Shown here piece after piece: positions 1 to 12,018 of a stretch of 64,000 nucleotides of DNA. Numbering within the stretch: the stretch's first letter is position 1; each line of letters starts with the position of its first letter. Origin of the DNA: Trichoplusia ni. Lineage: Eukaryota > Arthropoda > Insecta > Lepidoptera > Noctuidae. Location of the stretch: NCBI RefSeq assembly GCF_003590095.1, contig NC_039478.1, positions 9,176,001 to 9,240,000 of the forward strand. The letters are read 5' to 3'. Below the pieces are notes generated by a model. The model did no database searches. It was not told where the DNA came from and saw only the letters and a list, made by a program, of their open reading frames with translations. The position numbers were made by a program, and so were the translations under genes.

Positions 1-939
1 ACTTTTAGTAAAACTTTCGTACTGAAACTGCCTTTTAATCAAAGCTATAAGGTTCCATTTTGTATATTTCACATACATACATTTGGTCAAACGTTTATTC
101 TAAAACCACCTCTATTCCAAACGAATAAGATATTTTTTTCCATAACTGTCAGTCACTATTCAAGCGTGTTTACTGCGCCTGAGTCGTGCCTCGTTTACAT
201 GCGTAGAAACTGTCACTTGAACTCGATCCTGAAACTGGACTAGCGAATTAGAATAGCCCTGCTAATGTTTCTAATTGTTGTAAATACTTATTGCTAGTAC
301 AAAGAAAAGTATTGTTTGCTTGAAATATAGGTTAGGTTTCATTTGACAGTATATCTGAAGTTTCATTCTGACTATGACTCTTTTAACATTTGAATGACAG
401 ATGCTCTAGAGACTGAAATGTACTTGATATCATACTGAACTGTTAATAAGGTACTTATGTCTATACTAGCTTTCCGTCAAGCGTATTTTTGAGGTTTAGC
501 GCTATTAGCCGCCGTCACCAAAAGCGGTCACACACATAATTTGTCAAAATTAGAAATTAATTACGCGCTAAAAAGTGTCATAATTGTTAAATGTATTATC
601 TAATTTAATATGTAATACTTAAGCCATACTAACAACTTATACAAACAGCGAAAATCTCAAAGCAATTGTGATAAATGACAAGTAAATAAAAAATACCTTT
701 AACTTTAAGCTAGGTGAGCCCATTCCACTTGCCTATCTGTTTAAATAATAAAAAAAAGTACAAATATAGTTATAATGGAGGGCGACGAATTTCTATATTT
801 GTAGAAAGCTATTAAACAGCGCGGTTTTTTAAATAAACGAAATAACACGAGTGCACTTACTACGGAAATATGAGTTCTAATAAAACAACTTCTAAACGAA
901 AATAAGTAGTGTAAACATGATTTGAATAAGAGGCCCATT
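1..939. other. non-coding stretch
   Basis: AT-rich sequence with no convincing reading frame, RNA gene or repeat that I recognise. If the myosin XVIII motor exons lie upstream of the window, this is intronic. Confidence 0.5.
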
Positions 940-944
940 CCATG

Positions 945-1300
945 TTATGGTATGTATAGAAGTTGTGCTAGCTGATTAGTAAGACCAAGCGAATGCCAAG
1001 TCGGAGATTTCTAGTTCGATCCCAATGCATGCACAAACTTTTTGAATGTTGTGTGCGTTTTAGAAATAAGAATCCCAGCTTCCGTGTTTTGGAAAGCACA
1101 TAAAAATGTGGGTTTTACGGTTGATCGTTCTCCAATCATGTCGGATTACCGCCTCATCGGGCTATGGAAATAAGGAACCAGAAAGTGCACCGGTGTTGGC
1201 GATCTCGCTTGTGTACTACGTCCCGTGCAGCTGCTCGTGTCCAAGAACACTAGCTGCCGTGGGTGAAAGCCAGCAATTACGAATTGAAATGAAAATTCAA
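945..1300 (+). repeat. degenerate tRNA-derived SINE
   Basis: The first part resembles a tRNA gene with a B-box-like segment (TAGTTCGATCCC near 1011-1022). The body includes phrases typical of lepidopteran SINEs: a GTGTGCGTTT segment, then CGGATTACCGCCTCATCGGG. No intact tRNA fold. The short open frame inside (1106-1315) is a chance frame in the repeat. Exact ends are not resolved. Confidence 0.5.
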
Positions 1301-2379
1301 TGCATTCCTTTTTGATAAAGTCAAAATAAAAAAAAAGTCAGTAAATATAATATCCAGCAGTAAAGCCCAATATCCCAATAGTCTGTTGACTGACCAAGCT
1401 TAATCAAATGACTATTGGTTGCCAGGCCAATGACATTGAGAATTTTGTTTGTCTGACTATGGGTGTGTCTAAATATGGGATTAATAGAAAGATTAATCAA
1501 GTGTTGTATGTAGAGTAGGCCTGTATATTATTAATTACTACGTTCTTATCCTATCAAATGTATTCGAGAAATAGCAACGGCGACATTACCATAATAGACC
1601 ATAAAACTTTCTGTGATTTATAATGAAATTGACTAATGAATAGAGAAAATCAATCGAGAGACCGCCCTAAACACGCCGTAAACCGAACTACGAAAGTTCA
1701 AAAATATTAGCATTTTATATCCGCCATTATAGATACTGTTACCGCAATCTTGCTAACCAATAAATCATTAAATAAAGTTATTATGATAGAATGTTAATTA
1801 TGGTTCATAAAACCATGAATTACGTACAATTTAGGAGAAATGTGTGATTTTTCTCAATGTTGTTTTGTTGGCTCTGGCACCTACCAATGTCTATTAAAGT
1901 AAGATCGTTGCATAAGTAAAAGAGGGACAACGCTATGCCTCATGTGATCGTGTCTCGCTTCCGCAGTTGGTACTGTTTTCCTAAGTCGGTTGGTGAGATA
2001 GAAATCGAAATTTTTCGAAGATCCCTTGAGGTTATATTGGCGTTATAATTATGTGTTGTGGTCATAAATGAGTATTAATTTTAACTACCATTTTGTTTTT
2101 TTTTCATCGGAGGCGTTGACAGAAGTTGTGTGGGCGTTGCAGTCTAACGTATAATTTTAATGCCTATGGAAGCTTTGGGTTGTTACGCGAAATGCTTTAT
2201 TACCCGCATATTAACATAAGCATGTTTTGGGATTTCCTGACTAGTTTTTATCTATCAATAAGCAACTAAGTTACTCGACAATATACTCGTAAATATTTGA
2301 TCCACTTTGTCTCTATGCTTGGCAGAAATCTTCCCCATGCCCCTGATTAACCTGTATTAATTTTCCAATATTAGTATTT
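1301..2379. other. non-coding stretch
   Basis: AT-rich. I see no gene, structured RNA or clear repeat boundary. Confidence 0.5.
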
Positions 2380-2408
2380 CATCATCATCATCATCGTCAT
2401 CATCATCC

Positions 2409-2454
<46 letters not shown>

Positions 2455-2545
2455 ACCATCTCAGTCCACTGTTGGACATAAGCCTCTCCTATGGCACGCC
2501 ACTGAGTGATCCTCAGCTCAATATTCTGCTCTCCTCCAATCCTGA
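2380..2545 (-). repeat. (ATC)n array plus retroelement 3' tail fragment
   Basis: A run of ATC triplets with a few interruptions (about 2380-2454) is followed by a segment resembling the 3' end of lepidopteran retroelements, read on the minus strand (CCACTGTTGGACATAAGCC and a downstream segment). On the minus strand the order is conserved tail and then (GAT)n, the usual polarity for such elements. No coding part is present. Confidence 0.55.
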
Positions 2546-3667
2546 CTGACATACGAAAATTATCATAAACTATAAGCATTTATTGAGCACAACTCGAAAC
2601 TGGACTAATCATATTTCTTATAAATAATTGATTTTTATATCTGATTCAATTATCTTTCGATTTGCAATATAATGTAATTTTTATTGCAAATTCTTGTTTT
2701 TTTATTACCGTATTAGAATTTCAATATGGTTATCTTATATATAGCTTTTAAGTTATTATGAATATCTTGTTTCGTTGATAAATAGCTCTCGTGTTATTAT
2801 GAATGTCTTGCATCCTTCGGCGGATGTATTTAACGACTTAGGTAATATTTTTGTAGATTTTTTTTTTAGTTCACTTCTTCTACTTAATTAGTGTTCTCAT
2901 TAAAGATTATACTTGTTTATTCTTTTAAGATAAACGAGTTAGATTTATTCAGAAAAGTTTTCAAGGTGTGTGCCTTTGTTTGAATTTCTTGGGCATGCCC
3001 CATAGCCAGAACGGGTGGACGCTTTTTGGCGTGTGTGGAGTCCTTAAATTTATCTGAAATATGGAATTTCCAAGATGTGCTAATGAGGAGAAATATATGG
3101 AGCTTTTGTTTTTAACGATAGCACGGAGGTATCGCATGGAAACATTTGTGATAGCTAAGTTAAAAGGCACTTAATATCCGAAGTCTAGTTTTTATTTGTT
3201 ATATCTATTTGTCGTACTAAATTCATTTTTACTTTCGCCACCCATTTGATAAGTCAATTTTGAGTTTTTATTTTTTGGCAACGGAAACCAATAACTTATA
3301 CCCACCCATCATTTAAACGTACCGTGTGAGTAAGTTGTAGGCACATTACTGTAGTTTTATTGCTTAAAAAAATCCGCTCATTAAGGCTTATGAGCCTAAT
3401 TAATAGGTGACAGATTATAAATCTAAGATTTTAAACTTGGATGAGTTATACACACGCATCGGATATACCAGCTCTGTATGGTAAACAACAACTTTCTCAA
3501 AGGAAATCGCAGTTGAATCTTGAAAATAGCTTTAAAATGGAAAATATCAACAGATCAAAATTCTTTGCAAGGAAGCAGTATTTTAAATGTCCGTCTTATA
3601 AATCCACGCTGCATACAAGATTAAGATAAATTAATAACAGTTTTTCAAGTAAATTTTGCCACTTCTT
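2546..3667. other. non-coding stretch
   Basis: AT-rich with several poly(T) runs. The short frames here show no codon bias or recognisable motif. I see nothing else. Confidence 0.5.
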
Positions 3668-3740
3668 CCGTGTCGCAAAATTTTCACAGACATTCAAGTC
3701 ACATGCACAAAGACACCCAGACTCAGAACAAGCACAGTTG
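3668..3740 (-). repeat. fragment of reverse-oriented SINE (family shared with 11169 and 56381)
   Basis: It shares the segment reading ACATTCAAGTCACATGC, AAAGACACC and an ACTCAG stretch with the copies at 11169-11330 and 56381-56552. The tRNA-like head is missing or diverged here, so this is a tail fragment. Confidence 0.5.
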
Positions 3741-3849
3741 GTCACACGTATGGTTGTGGATTGAAGTTGCAATTTATTTGTGCGTGGGCGCCAATTACCA
3801 ATCCACTGTCCGTGCACTCAAATGTATCTACAATTTTGTAAAGTTCAAT

Positions 3850-4172
3850 AGTGTAACCCGAGGCTAAGCTACAATCGCACAACTCGATCGATCAGAGGTT
3901 AAGCTACGCTTGATATTCGGTCCGTAAATGGGTGACCTATCCATGTCACAACGAGTTTCTCCCTTGTCTTCGCCAGTCCCGGCTGTTATTTTTACATTTG
4001 ACAGTTATTACGGTTATTAGAAGCTGGAAAGTCTAAGAACCAGTCTTATTGAGGAGAAGCATGTTGCCGAGATAACTGGATTCAGGATGTCAGATAGGCA
4101 GTCGCTCCTTGTAAAACACTAGGACTTATCCGCATCCGATTACGCTGGAAGCCGACCCCAACATATTTGGGA
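3850..4172 (+). repeat. SINE-like interspersed repeat
   Basis: It includes a GGGTGACC segment (3930-3937), a TTTGACAGTTATTACGG segment, a CAGATAGGCAGTCGCTCC segment and the terminal GGAAGCCGACCCCAACAT segment (4148-4165). I know this order from lepidopteran tRNA-derived SINEs. It abuts the Helitron-like copy starting at 4173. Confidence 0.55.
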
Positions 4173-4416
4173 CTAGCTGTTGCCCGCGACTTCGTCCCCG
4201 TGGGTAGAAGATATAAGTTATGATTTAGGTATACCTCGGTTTTTCTTCACATTTTCCATTGTATCTTAACTCCTATTAGTCGCAGCGTGATAGCCTAAAA
4301 CCTTCCTCGATTAATGGGCTATTCAACACAAAAATAATTTTTCAATTTGGACCAGTAGTTCCTGAGATTAGCGCGTTCAAACAAACAAACTCTTCAGCTT
4401 TATATATTAGTATAGA
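4173..4416 (-). mobile_element. non-autonomous Helitron-like element, group 1
   Basis: On the minus strand it starts TCTATACTAATA, ends CAGCTAG and lies between A and T, as Helitrons do (5' TC, 3' CTRR, no terminal inverted repeats). A short GC-rich hairpin (around the GACTTCGTCC segment) sits just inside the CTAG end, the usual Helitron subterminal feature. It shares a long internal segment with the copies at 18314, 28369 and 37081. No coding capacity. Confidence 0.65.
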
Positions 4417-6289
4417 TGAGACTTTCCTGATGATGACTAAGCTATCTCAACTTACGCTCATATTACCTACACATACAAACTTACAAGTCAATAAGTAGGT
4501 TAAGACATTCGAAAATAACATGTAAAGGTTTAAACTGTGGATATTTTTAGATACATTACGCAATTTTCATTGCATACTTAATATGGTACAATTGGCCGGT
4601 AAAGAACATTGCATAACCACCATGCGTTGTATAACGACGGCAAGTCTTATACCTTGACGAACAATGCTTGCATACTTTATAGAAGAATACAGTATTATTG
4701 TATATGTTCTGTGTTCTTGTAAATGTTCTTGCATACGAGCTATATTGAAATCTCGGAAACGGCTTCAACGATTTTGATGAAATTTTGCAAGTTAGAAGTT
4801 TCGGGGGAGATTAATCGATCTAGCTTTTATTTCTTGGTGACATTTTCCATTCGCATTTTATGTAAGTTTTGTTTTGGAAAATATGACTCTCTCGGACAAC
4901 ATTAAAAGTTTTATTGGTTTTTAAATGAAGAAACAAAAACATTAGTAACAACGCACGTTTATTATTTTGAATTAATTAAAATAATTTGTTACGCAACTAA
5001 TTAACTTAACATCCACATAAATTACGTGCGTAATAAACTCACTGTTAATCATAAAATTTAAATAATTTAAATATGTTTTTTTTATTAAAATAATAAATAT
5101 TTAACACAATCTCTACATTTTAAAACAGTTTGTCTACTTATTGACCTAGGTTTATTAATTCAACTTGATTATGCAATTAACATACACGAACATCCTAACA
5201 ACATCCTTTTAATATTATTACAATGATTATGCATAATATTGTGCGTTTTTAGTATCTTGATTCCAAAACAACTTCATGAATTTTAATAAAATATTACATA
5301 GTTTCAAAATGGAGTCAACATATTTGATACTTTTTATGCCAAACTTGTTGACATATTTATAATAGTGTATGGCACTCTCTATAAAGGGGCTTTCTATTGA
5401 TTTAAGAATTTTCATAATCAATGTTTCAAGGTTCAAAATCAGTATAGTAGATCCTGAGATACCGTCGTAAGACGTCCGAAACTCACAAAATTTACGTCTA
5501 TATAATACTGTTACTACAGAATTACTTGCAACAAGAACTGAATCTACATATACTAAGACAGAACCATGGATAGTGAAAATGACAGCATAATTAGAAAAAA
5601 AAATGCAAAAACAATTGAACATAAATCACATTTATGACCTTACCAACCTATGAGTATGAAAACCTTCAAAAATAGTTTAACCTCATGAATACAACTTTCT
5701 TGTAGAACCAGCTGTGATATAAAATGAGGCTTATCGCTCATCTTAATATATTTCATACAGTTAGATTCCATCTTATCTCTCCACTATATTTAACCAGCAC
5801 TTCAGGAAGTTTTCTCTTTTATAATCTTGATGACGACTTACCGGTATGAAACCATGTTGGACTCTCAACCTACTTGCTTAAGTATATGATACCAATATGG
5901 TAATCGATAAGTACATGTTAGTATTTGTCTAGATGTATTTAATTTCAAAATAATAGACAACTAGTGACATTTGGCTACTTTGGCTTAGGTTTATATTTAA
6001 AAGTTTACAAAAATAACCTTTTTAGAAATAAAAACTTTTGTCATTTGCTAAACCACGGTCGTGATAAAAGATAACTTATCCTGTTTTAAAAGTAATCGCA
6101 TTAACTACTATAGACTCTTACGATCAGAAAACTCTGAACTACCAAAAAAATTACGAAAAATTATCATTTTTGATAAGATCAGATTCTATCTATACGTGTA
6201 CAGCAGGACACAAGTACTACAAAAATATTAACTTACTTTACTTACATACTTTTTTTTAAAAATACCGTAAAACTCTATATCGCTACATC
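4417..6289. other. non-coding stretch with a repeat fragment
   Basis: Around 4740-4840 there is a fragment (GGAAACGGCTTCAACGATTT) resembling the interior of the group-3 Helitron-like copies at 11736 and 36548. The minus-strand frame at 5227-5622 (131 codons) is AT-rich in all codon positions, has no recognisable motif and I do not call it a gene. Confidence 0.4.
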
Positions 6290-6769
6290 GTCACGTGTCG
6301 ATCGAGATAGTCCAGCAGACGCCAGCGCACGTCGCCTCGTGTTGACGGAAGCGAACTGAATGAAGCACTGATGTAATAGTTGATAGTAAACCACTGCCCC
6401 CGCCACTGACATTCAGCTGGTGTAGATACAGGTTGTTGTTTTTACGTAGAGAGTCGTTTTATGCGGATAAATTGAGGAGTGCTAGTTTGTTTGGTGAAAA
6501 AACTGATTTAATGTTTGAAGCATGTGTAGAGAATTTAACAGTATAAAAATAATGACTTAAAGAATATCAGGTTGTAAAATATCATTGTTGTATATAGAGA
6601 TATAGTGCAAACAAGACTCACAACATAATAATAAAAACTTCTGAAATCATCACCTACGTTAGAAAACTGAACAATCTTACAATCATCTTATCATCATCAT
6701 CACTGGTCTCTAACATCTATGACAGATAATTGAAACAGCAGCCGTGTTAGTTTTTTGGCACTTGCGCTG

Positions 6770-6794
6770 ATGGCTAACAATACCCGTCACATAG
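6770..6794 (+). CDS. candidate first coding exon of a membrane micropeptide
   Basis: The ATG at 6770 is followed by eight codons and one extra base, then GTCTTG as a possible donor (AG|GT). The split codon (phase 1) fits exactly the frame of the strongly biased exon at 6919-7034. The encoded start MANNTRHI is polar. The join rests on splice logic alone; another upstream exon could be used instead. The start context has G at +4 but C at -3, so it is not strong. Confidence 0.35.
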
Positions 6795-6918
6795 GTCTTG
6801 TACTACACTAATTCAATACCAACACGAACACACACGCACACAACGACATACCACACGTAACACGTCCGAGGCACACGTCCCAACGTCCGTCCTCCACACA
6901 GATGCACGACCGCCGCAG

Positions 6919-7034
6919 TCGAGGTGTCGCTGCCCGAGTGGGTGCACTACTTCGCCGCCGCCCTCTTCCTGCTCTGGCTCGCGATCGGACGCAGAAGGAG
7001 CACGGTTCAGTCTTCGATCTCAAACTCAACATGA
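6919..7034 (+). CDS. GC3-rich exon for a single-pass transmembrane C-terminus
   Basis: The frame continuing from a phase-1 donor reads VEVSLPEWVHYF, a hydrophobic run of about 15 residues (AAALFLLWLAIG), the basic stop-transfer RRR, then a short Ser/Thr-rich tail and TGA at 7032-7034. Nineteen consecutive codons from CTG (Leu) to ATC (Ile) all have G or C in the third position, in an otherwise AT-rich region. That is the same bias as the myosin exon at 39629 and is strong evidence for this frame. Joined to 6770-6794 across a 124-base intron (acceptor GCCGCAG), the product would be 46 residues with one membrane segment at about residues 17-33. I do not recognise the family. Alternatively it is the last exon of a larger upstream gene, because a stop lies upstream in frame (near 6857) and no ATG lies between. 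A poly(A) signal occurs at 7680. Confidence 0.5.
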
Positions 7035-10000
7035 GTTCCCTGTATGTAATTATTTTTTGTCGGTTTTGGGTTTGTTACTCTAACTTATAGTTCTTTTTCA
7101 TCTTGTATTATGTTAAAATCTGAAATCAGACTTAAATTTACACAGTTCTTGCTAAAGGTTAGTAAATTTTAGCAAAATAAGACGTGTCGTTGTAAAGTTT
7201 ATTAAAAAAATATTATTTAGAACAATTCCACCTTTTTATTGCCTTTTTTTCCGCGATTGCCACTTTTTTGCTTATACCTACTTATCTAACTACTCCTGAA
7301 TATCAATTTCATTATAACTTCATGCTGGTTTTTTCATTTACATGTACAGAAAAAAAATACCTAAAATCATAACATTATTTCACATCACAAAGAACCTCCT
7401 CAATTTGGTCGTATCATATTACCACGGTTCAAAAAGCAACATGCTGTATACGCACCTGTAGTGTAGAGTCATTGACCGATGTGCTTCGCGCGCTACAAGA
7501 CCGCAGCGCCAGTCGCTCGCCGACCATCGGCGTAGCTACATGGTCCATAGACTTGATATTAATGAATGAAATTATGTTTTACGTATCCTATAAAGTTGGT
7601 TTTAAAATTTAGTATTGTGTATGTGATATGATATGATCAGTTTAAAAATTAACGTAATTGTTTTTTGTCTGTTATTGTAAATAAATAATGTTATTTTAGA
7701 TTCTTTTTGATGACTTATACAAAAGTAGGTTATAATGTAGAGTTAGAATTATTATTGTCATTATAATGAACGAAATAATTAACTTACAGGCATTTCAATT
7801 AAATATAACTTTTCAAAATAGCAATTCTAAGTAATATCCTATTAACTTATAGTAATCCGAGATCTGACACAACAATAACTAAGAAAACTAATTAATAAAC
7901 GTGCCTACTGCGTTGCCTTTTATCGTAACTTCCGAGATTATAACATTTCATTATAAACAGTTTTATTCAATATTTTATTAATGAAGTTTGCAACCATATT
8001 TTCATTTAAGTATTAATTAAAATACGGTAGTTATTCTATATTTTGGAAACGCCCCAATAACCCGAACACTTCCTCGCACATGTAATGTGAGTTCTGAATA
8101 AGAACATAAAGTATTTTCCGTTTCAGTGAACAGTCGTAAACTATCTAGATCACGCAACCAAATCACTTATAGGCCATGTAATAAAATCTAACCGGCAACG
8201 GATAGAGCTACTAGGAAAAACTCGTAACTAAATTATATAAACATCATAAAACAAAAGATAGGATTGAGATATCGATCTTTTAAGTAAATGTGGCAAAATA
8301 ATTGTTTTTTAACAATTAACTAATGAAGTCGCAGATTAGTATTTATTTTATATTATTTATCTATTTGTTATACAAAATGTGGTAATTAATAAAAAATAAT
8401 AAAAACAACTAACTTAATGAGTGATCTAAATGCGTAATGCGGAAATTCATGGCAATAAAATTATTTTTTTTATTAAAAAAAAGCTTAATCTTTATGTTTG
8501 CGAATGGTCCATATATACATTTTTCTCGCCTAGATAAAGCTATAAAATAAAATAAATAAGAATCCCCGCTATATGTCATTTCACAGCACATAAAACAACT
8601 CTGAAAGGGGGGACTTTCCAAAATGGCCGCCCGTCATTCCTTATAAGCCGGTGAGGCACTGTCAACAAATTTATCAGCCTAACTGGCAAACGCGGAACCG
8701 AGATATCAGATGAAATTCCGTATACGTACAATAAATAAGGTTTTCCTTCATGGGAGTGGCGACGTGTTTGTAAGTTTTCTAAGAAATTCTCAATTAAAAC
8801 GGTAATCCGGGATTAACGCGTGATTACCGCGACGCCACTCGAAATTGCTCTTACTACTTGTCAAGTTAACAAATGAATTGGTGCTTTGTTGTAAGCTTTC
8901 AAAATGTTGCATTAAATTATTAATTAAACTAGCTCTTTCGGCCAACATTTTCTCATTCGTAAATCGCTTCTTCAGAAACAAAATTAGTCTATATGAAAAC
9001 GACTATATAGCTGTCAAAATGCCATTGAACGATAGAGTTTCTTTCGCAATTATATATTAGTATGTATTGTATTTACTTCTCCTTATATATAAGTAGTTAC
9101 AAAATTAAAACACTGAATAATGCAATGATGAGCCTCATTATTTCACTTTTCCATATACCAAAGAGGTAGTTTCTTTAATCAAATCGATAAATATTGCATA
9201 CAGTGTTACGTCTCTAAATAGTGTTGTGAAAGTCAATGAATAATCGGGATGGCAACACTAGGGGCGGGCCACTCCTAAATAATGCTGAGCTTAGAAAGTT
9301 GCCATAAGGACGTCATTTCTTGTGATTTAGTGCCGCACATGAGCTGTAACTTAACTATTTATGCGGATTAACTGTGAAAGGAAGTGTTAGTATTAAATGC
9401 AAATGCCACCCCATAAAATATATAAGTCTATGCGTACTGCGTTTAAAACGTGTGGCACTTAAATAGGAAAATTCATAATTTTCATCAAAATATAATACTG
9501 TTTCATCAATATTTCTAAGCCGGGTAGACAACTGTCCTATGTAGCAAAATGTTTTTTTCTAATATAATAATTGTAATTACATAGTATTCAGTCTTGAAGG
9601 TTTAATCTTATACCTTACTTCACCATCTATGGTAATTTAAACAATATAACAACATATCCTTGTGTAAGGTCAGCAAAAAGGTTATGTTACAATAGCAAGG
9701 CTGAATCGATCACAATACGCTATTGTCTGTATAATCTATGGTCTTCAACTGTCAAATTCGCGACCGTGTTTCCCGCCGAATCAATTGTTTACTTTGTTAT
9801 TCTACATAGTGGCAATAGATGGCGTTACGAGCTTCGGATGGTTTCGCCAAGTTGCATTACTATAAAAAAGAAAGTGTTCTGTTTATATTATTATGCAATT
9901 ATAGTTACGAACACGTAATTTTAATTAATGGTAGTACTGTGTTATTAGATTGTATAGAAAAGTCCGTTGATTGACCCGCTGATTGGAGTAAAAGTTATGT

Positions 10001-11168
10001 TGTTTTGTTATTGTAATTAGATACCATACTTGGCTTGTACCGCTTTTCTTTGTATACATGAATATGTTATTAACAGCTCTTGTCATTTTACCGTCAATTA
10101 TAATTAAAAACTTTTTTTTTTATATTTGCAATGCGTAAGTATTGAAAACTATAGTGCTAAAGTTTCGGGTCAAATCAACTAGGATTAAAAAAAACTTGTA
10201 TCTACCTTACTATATCCTTAACTAATCCTAACTATACAAAATCAAACCGCAACCAATATTTAAAGATACTATCTCACAGATATAAGATACGATAAAAAGA
10301 GGCAACAACTCGTCGTTAGTGAAAATTGCTCGCACAACCGGCTAGGCGCCTTTCTTGCTCTCACCGGGCATCAAACGCCTGATAAATCACTGGCTACCAA
10401 CACCTGTTGGCAGACACGACAACAAATTGCCTTGAATACTGAGTGCCTTATCTTTTAAAGGTTACTTCAAGATGTTAATTTTAAGACCGGTTTGAAAATC
10501 TAAAATGGCGGTTACTATAGCCCATGTTTTAGGTACTTTAAAAGGTAAACAATCTTACACAGAATTAAAATGTTGGTGTTCTTAAACAATTGTATGAAAT
10601 AAAAGAACTACGGGTTTATTTTCGTGAAATATTTTACACGGTACCTCTTAAATTACTTTATCTATTTCCACCATCACATACAAAATTATTCAGGTAGTAT
10701 AAAGGTTCGAATAAGGAGAATTGTCTATAAAGTAAATGCAATACATACACGTATGATGCAAATGTATTTAATGAATAAAACCTCAAACTTCAATGAAACA
10801 ATCGGAATTCAATAATAAATTTAACTTTACTTGCATTAATTAGTAAGAAATTATTCCACATAAGATAATGTCATACTCGACCATTTCTCGGTGCGCGTGC
10901 TTGGCATAATATATCTGGACATGTCGCTATTCAGTCCCCTGTACCATGCGATGTCAAAGGACTGTCAATGTGTTAGCGAGAAATTGAAAAGGCCTGCATT
11001 CAGGAATATAATCCTTACTCACGCGTATTTATCGGGATTGACCGACTAGTTTCGGACTTAAATGTTGGGACTCCGATTGGGTCTCAAAACTACGCGAGAG
11101 TATACTGTTTTTACATTTACTCATTTACTCATGAATCATTCTCACGATGGTTACTATCAGAATATTAT
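7035..11168. other. mostly non-coding stretch
   Basis: A GC-rich island at 7445-7550 is discussed in the findings. The rest is AT-rich, without a supported gene. Short conserved-looking segments (for example 9690-9840 and 10310-10450) may be repeats or regulatory DNA; I cannot assign them. Confidence 0.4.
7680..7685 (+). terminator. candidate poly(A) signal
   Basis: AATAAA is the first canonical signal I see downstream of the stop at 7034, giving a 3' UTR of about 650 bases. Weak, since such hexamers are common in AT-rich DNA. Confidence 0.2.
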
Positions 11169-11330
11169 CCTTGTGTCGCTGATGTTTCACAAACATTCAA
11201 GTCACATGCAAAAAGACACCTAGGCTCAGGACAAGCATTCGTAGATCTCAGAAATGCTTGTCCTATGCGAAGATCGAATCGCGACACGTCGCCCACGAAG
11301 TGGGTGTTGTCCTATACCACTATCTGTTTC
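11169..11330 (-). repeat. tRNA-derived SINE, reverse orientation
   Basis: On the minus strand a tRNA-like head with a B-box-like segment (CGCGATTCGATCTTCGC) is followed by the body shared with the copy at 56381-56552. The A box is eroded. No coding content. Confidence 0.6.
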
Positions 11331-11735
11331 TCACTTCCACAATATCACAATTCCAACGTTGTTATCTCATAGTAAGAGCTGTGTGCGTGCATCGCATACA
11401 GTAAAGATACGCCCTCTAGTGTCATAGCTTGGAATTTCTTTTGTTTTTGACCTTAAGTTAAAGCATGTTATGTTACTTTAAAATTGAAATGACGCATGCT
11501 AAAGAGCTGGCAAGGTAAAAAATGTTTTATTTATTGTTTTTAAACAGTGAAGAAAGTTAGAGAACAAACATTCCACACGGCATTTTTACAACATATGGCT
11601 ATAGGTACTCGCGTCGTACTTTATTACCGATCCGATTTTTGAACAGCTTATGATAATTTTTTACGTTGGCTAACGAGTCCTTGCAGAAAAGTGTTATTTC
11701 GCTTTTTCCGTGCTCAAAAAGGTACATAATCTTCT

Positions 11736-12018
11736 TCTAATATATAAAATTCCCGTGTCACGATGTTAGTTAGCGTATTCCTCCGAAACGGTTCGAGCGA
11801 TTTATATGAAATTTTGTATACATATTGGGTAGGTCTGAGAATAGAACAACATCTATTTTTTATACCCCTAAGTGATTAGGGTAAAGGGTTGCTCACACTA
11901 AAAAAATATATTTTATTTTTGGACGAAATTGTTTGTATTTTTTTTTTATAATCTGGCATTAAAAATACATTAAACTAGAAAAAAAAATCGGCAAAACAAC
12001 GTTTGCTGGGTCAGCTAG
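11736..12018 (+). mobile_element. non-autonomous Helitron-like element, group 3
   Basis: It starts TCTAATATATAAAATTCCCG and ends GCTGGGTCAGCTAG followed by T. This is the terminal pattern of a widespread arthropod Helitron group. It has no inverted repeats and no coding region. The interior carries the CGAAACGGTTCGAGCGATTT segment shared, in diverged form, with 36548-36761. Confidence 0.65.

Noticed and set aside
5227..5622. 131-codon minus-strand frame
   Set aside because: AT-rich in all codon positions, no ATG context or recognisable motif, no flanking splice sites.
10266..10455. Open plus-strand stretch without ATG in a moderately GC-rich patch
   Set aside because: No good acceptor or donor, mixed codon bias, and wording that resembles dispersed repeats.
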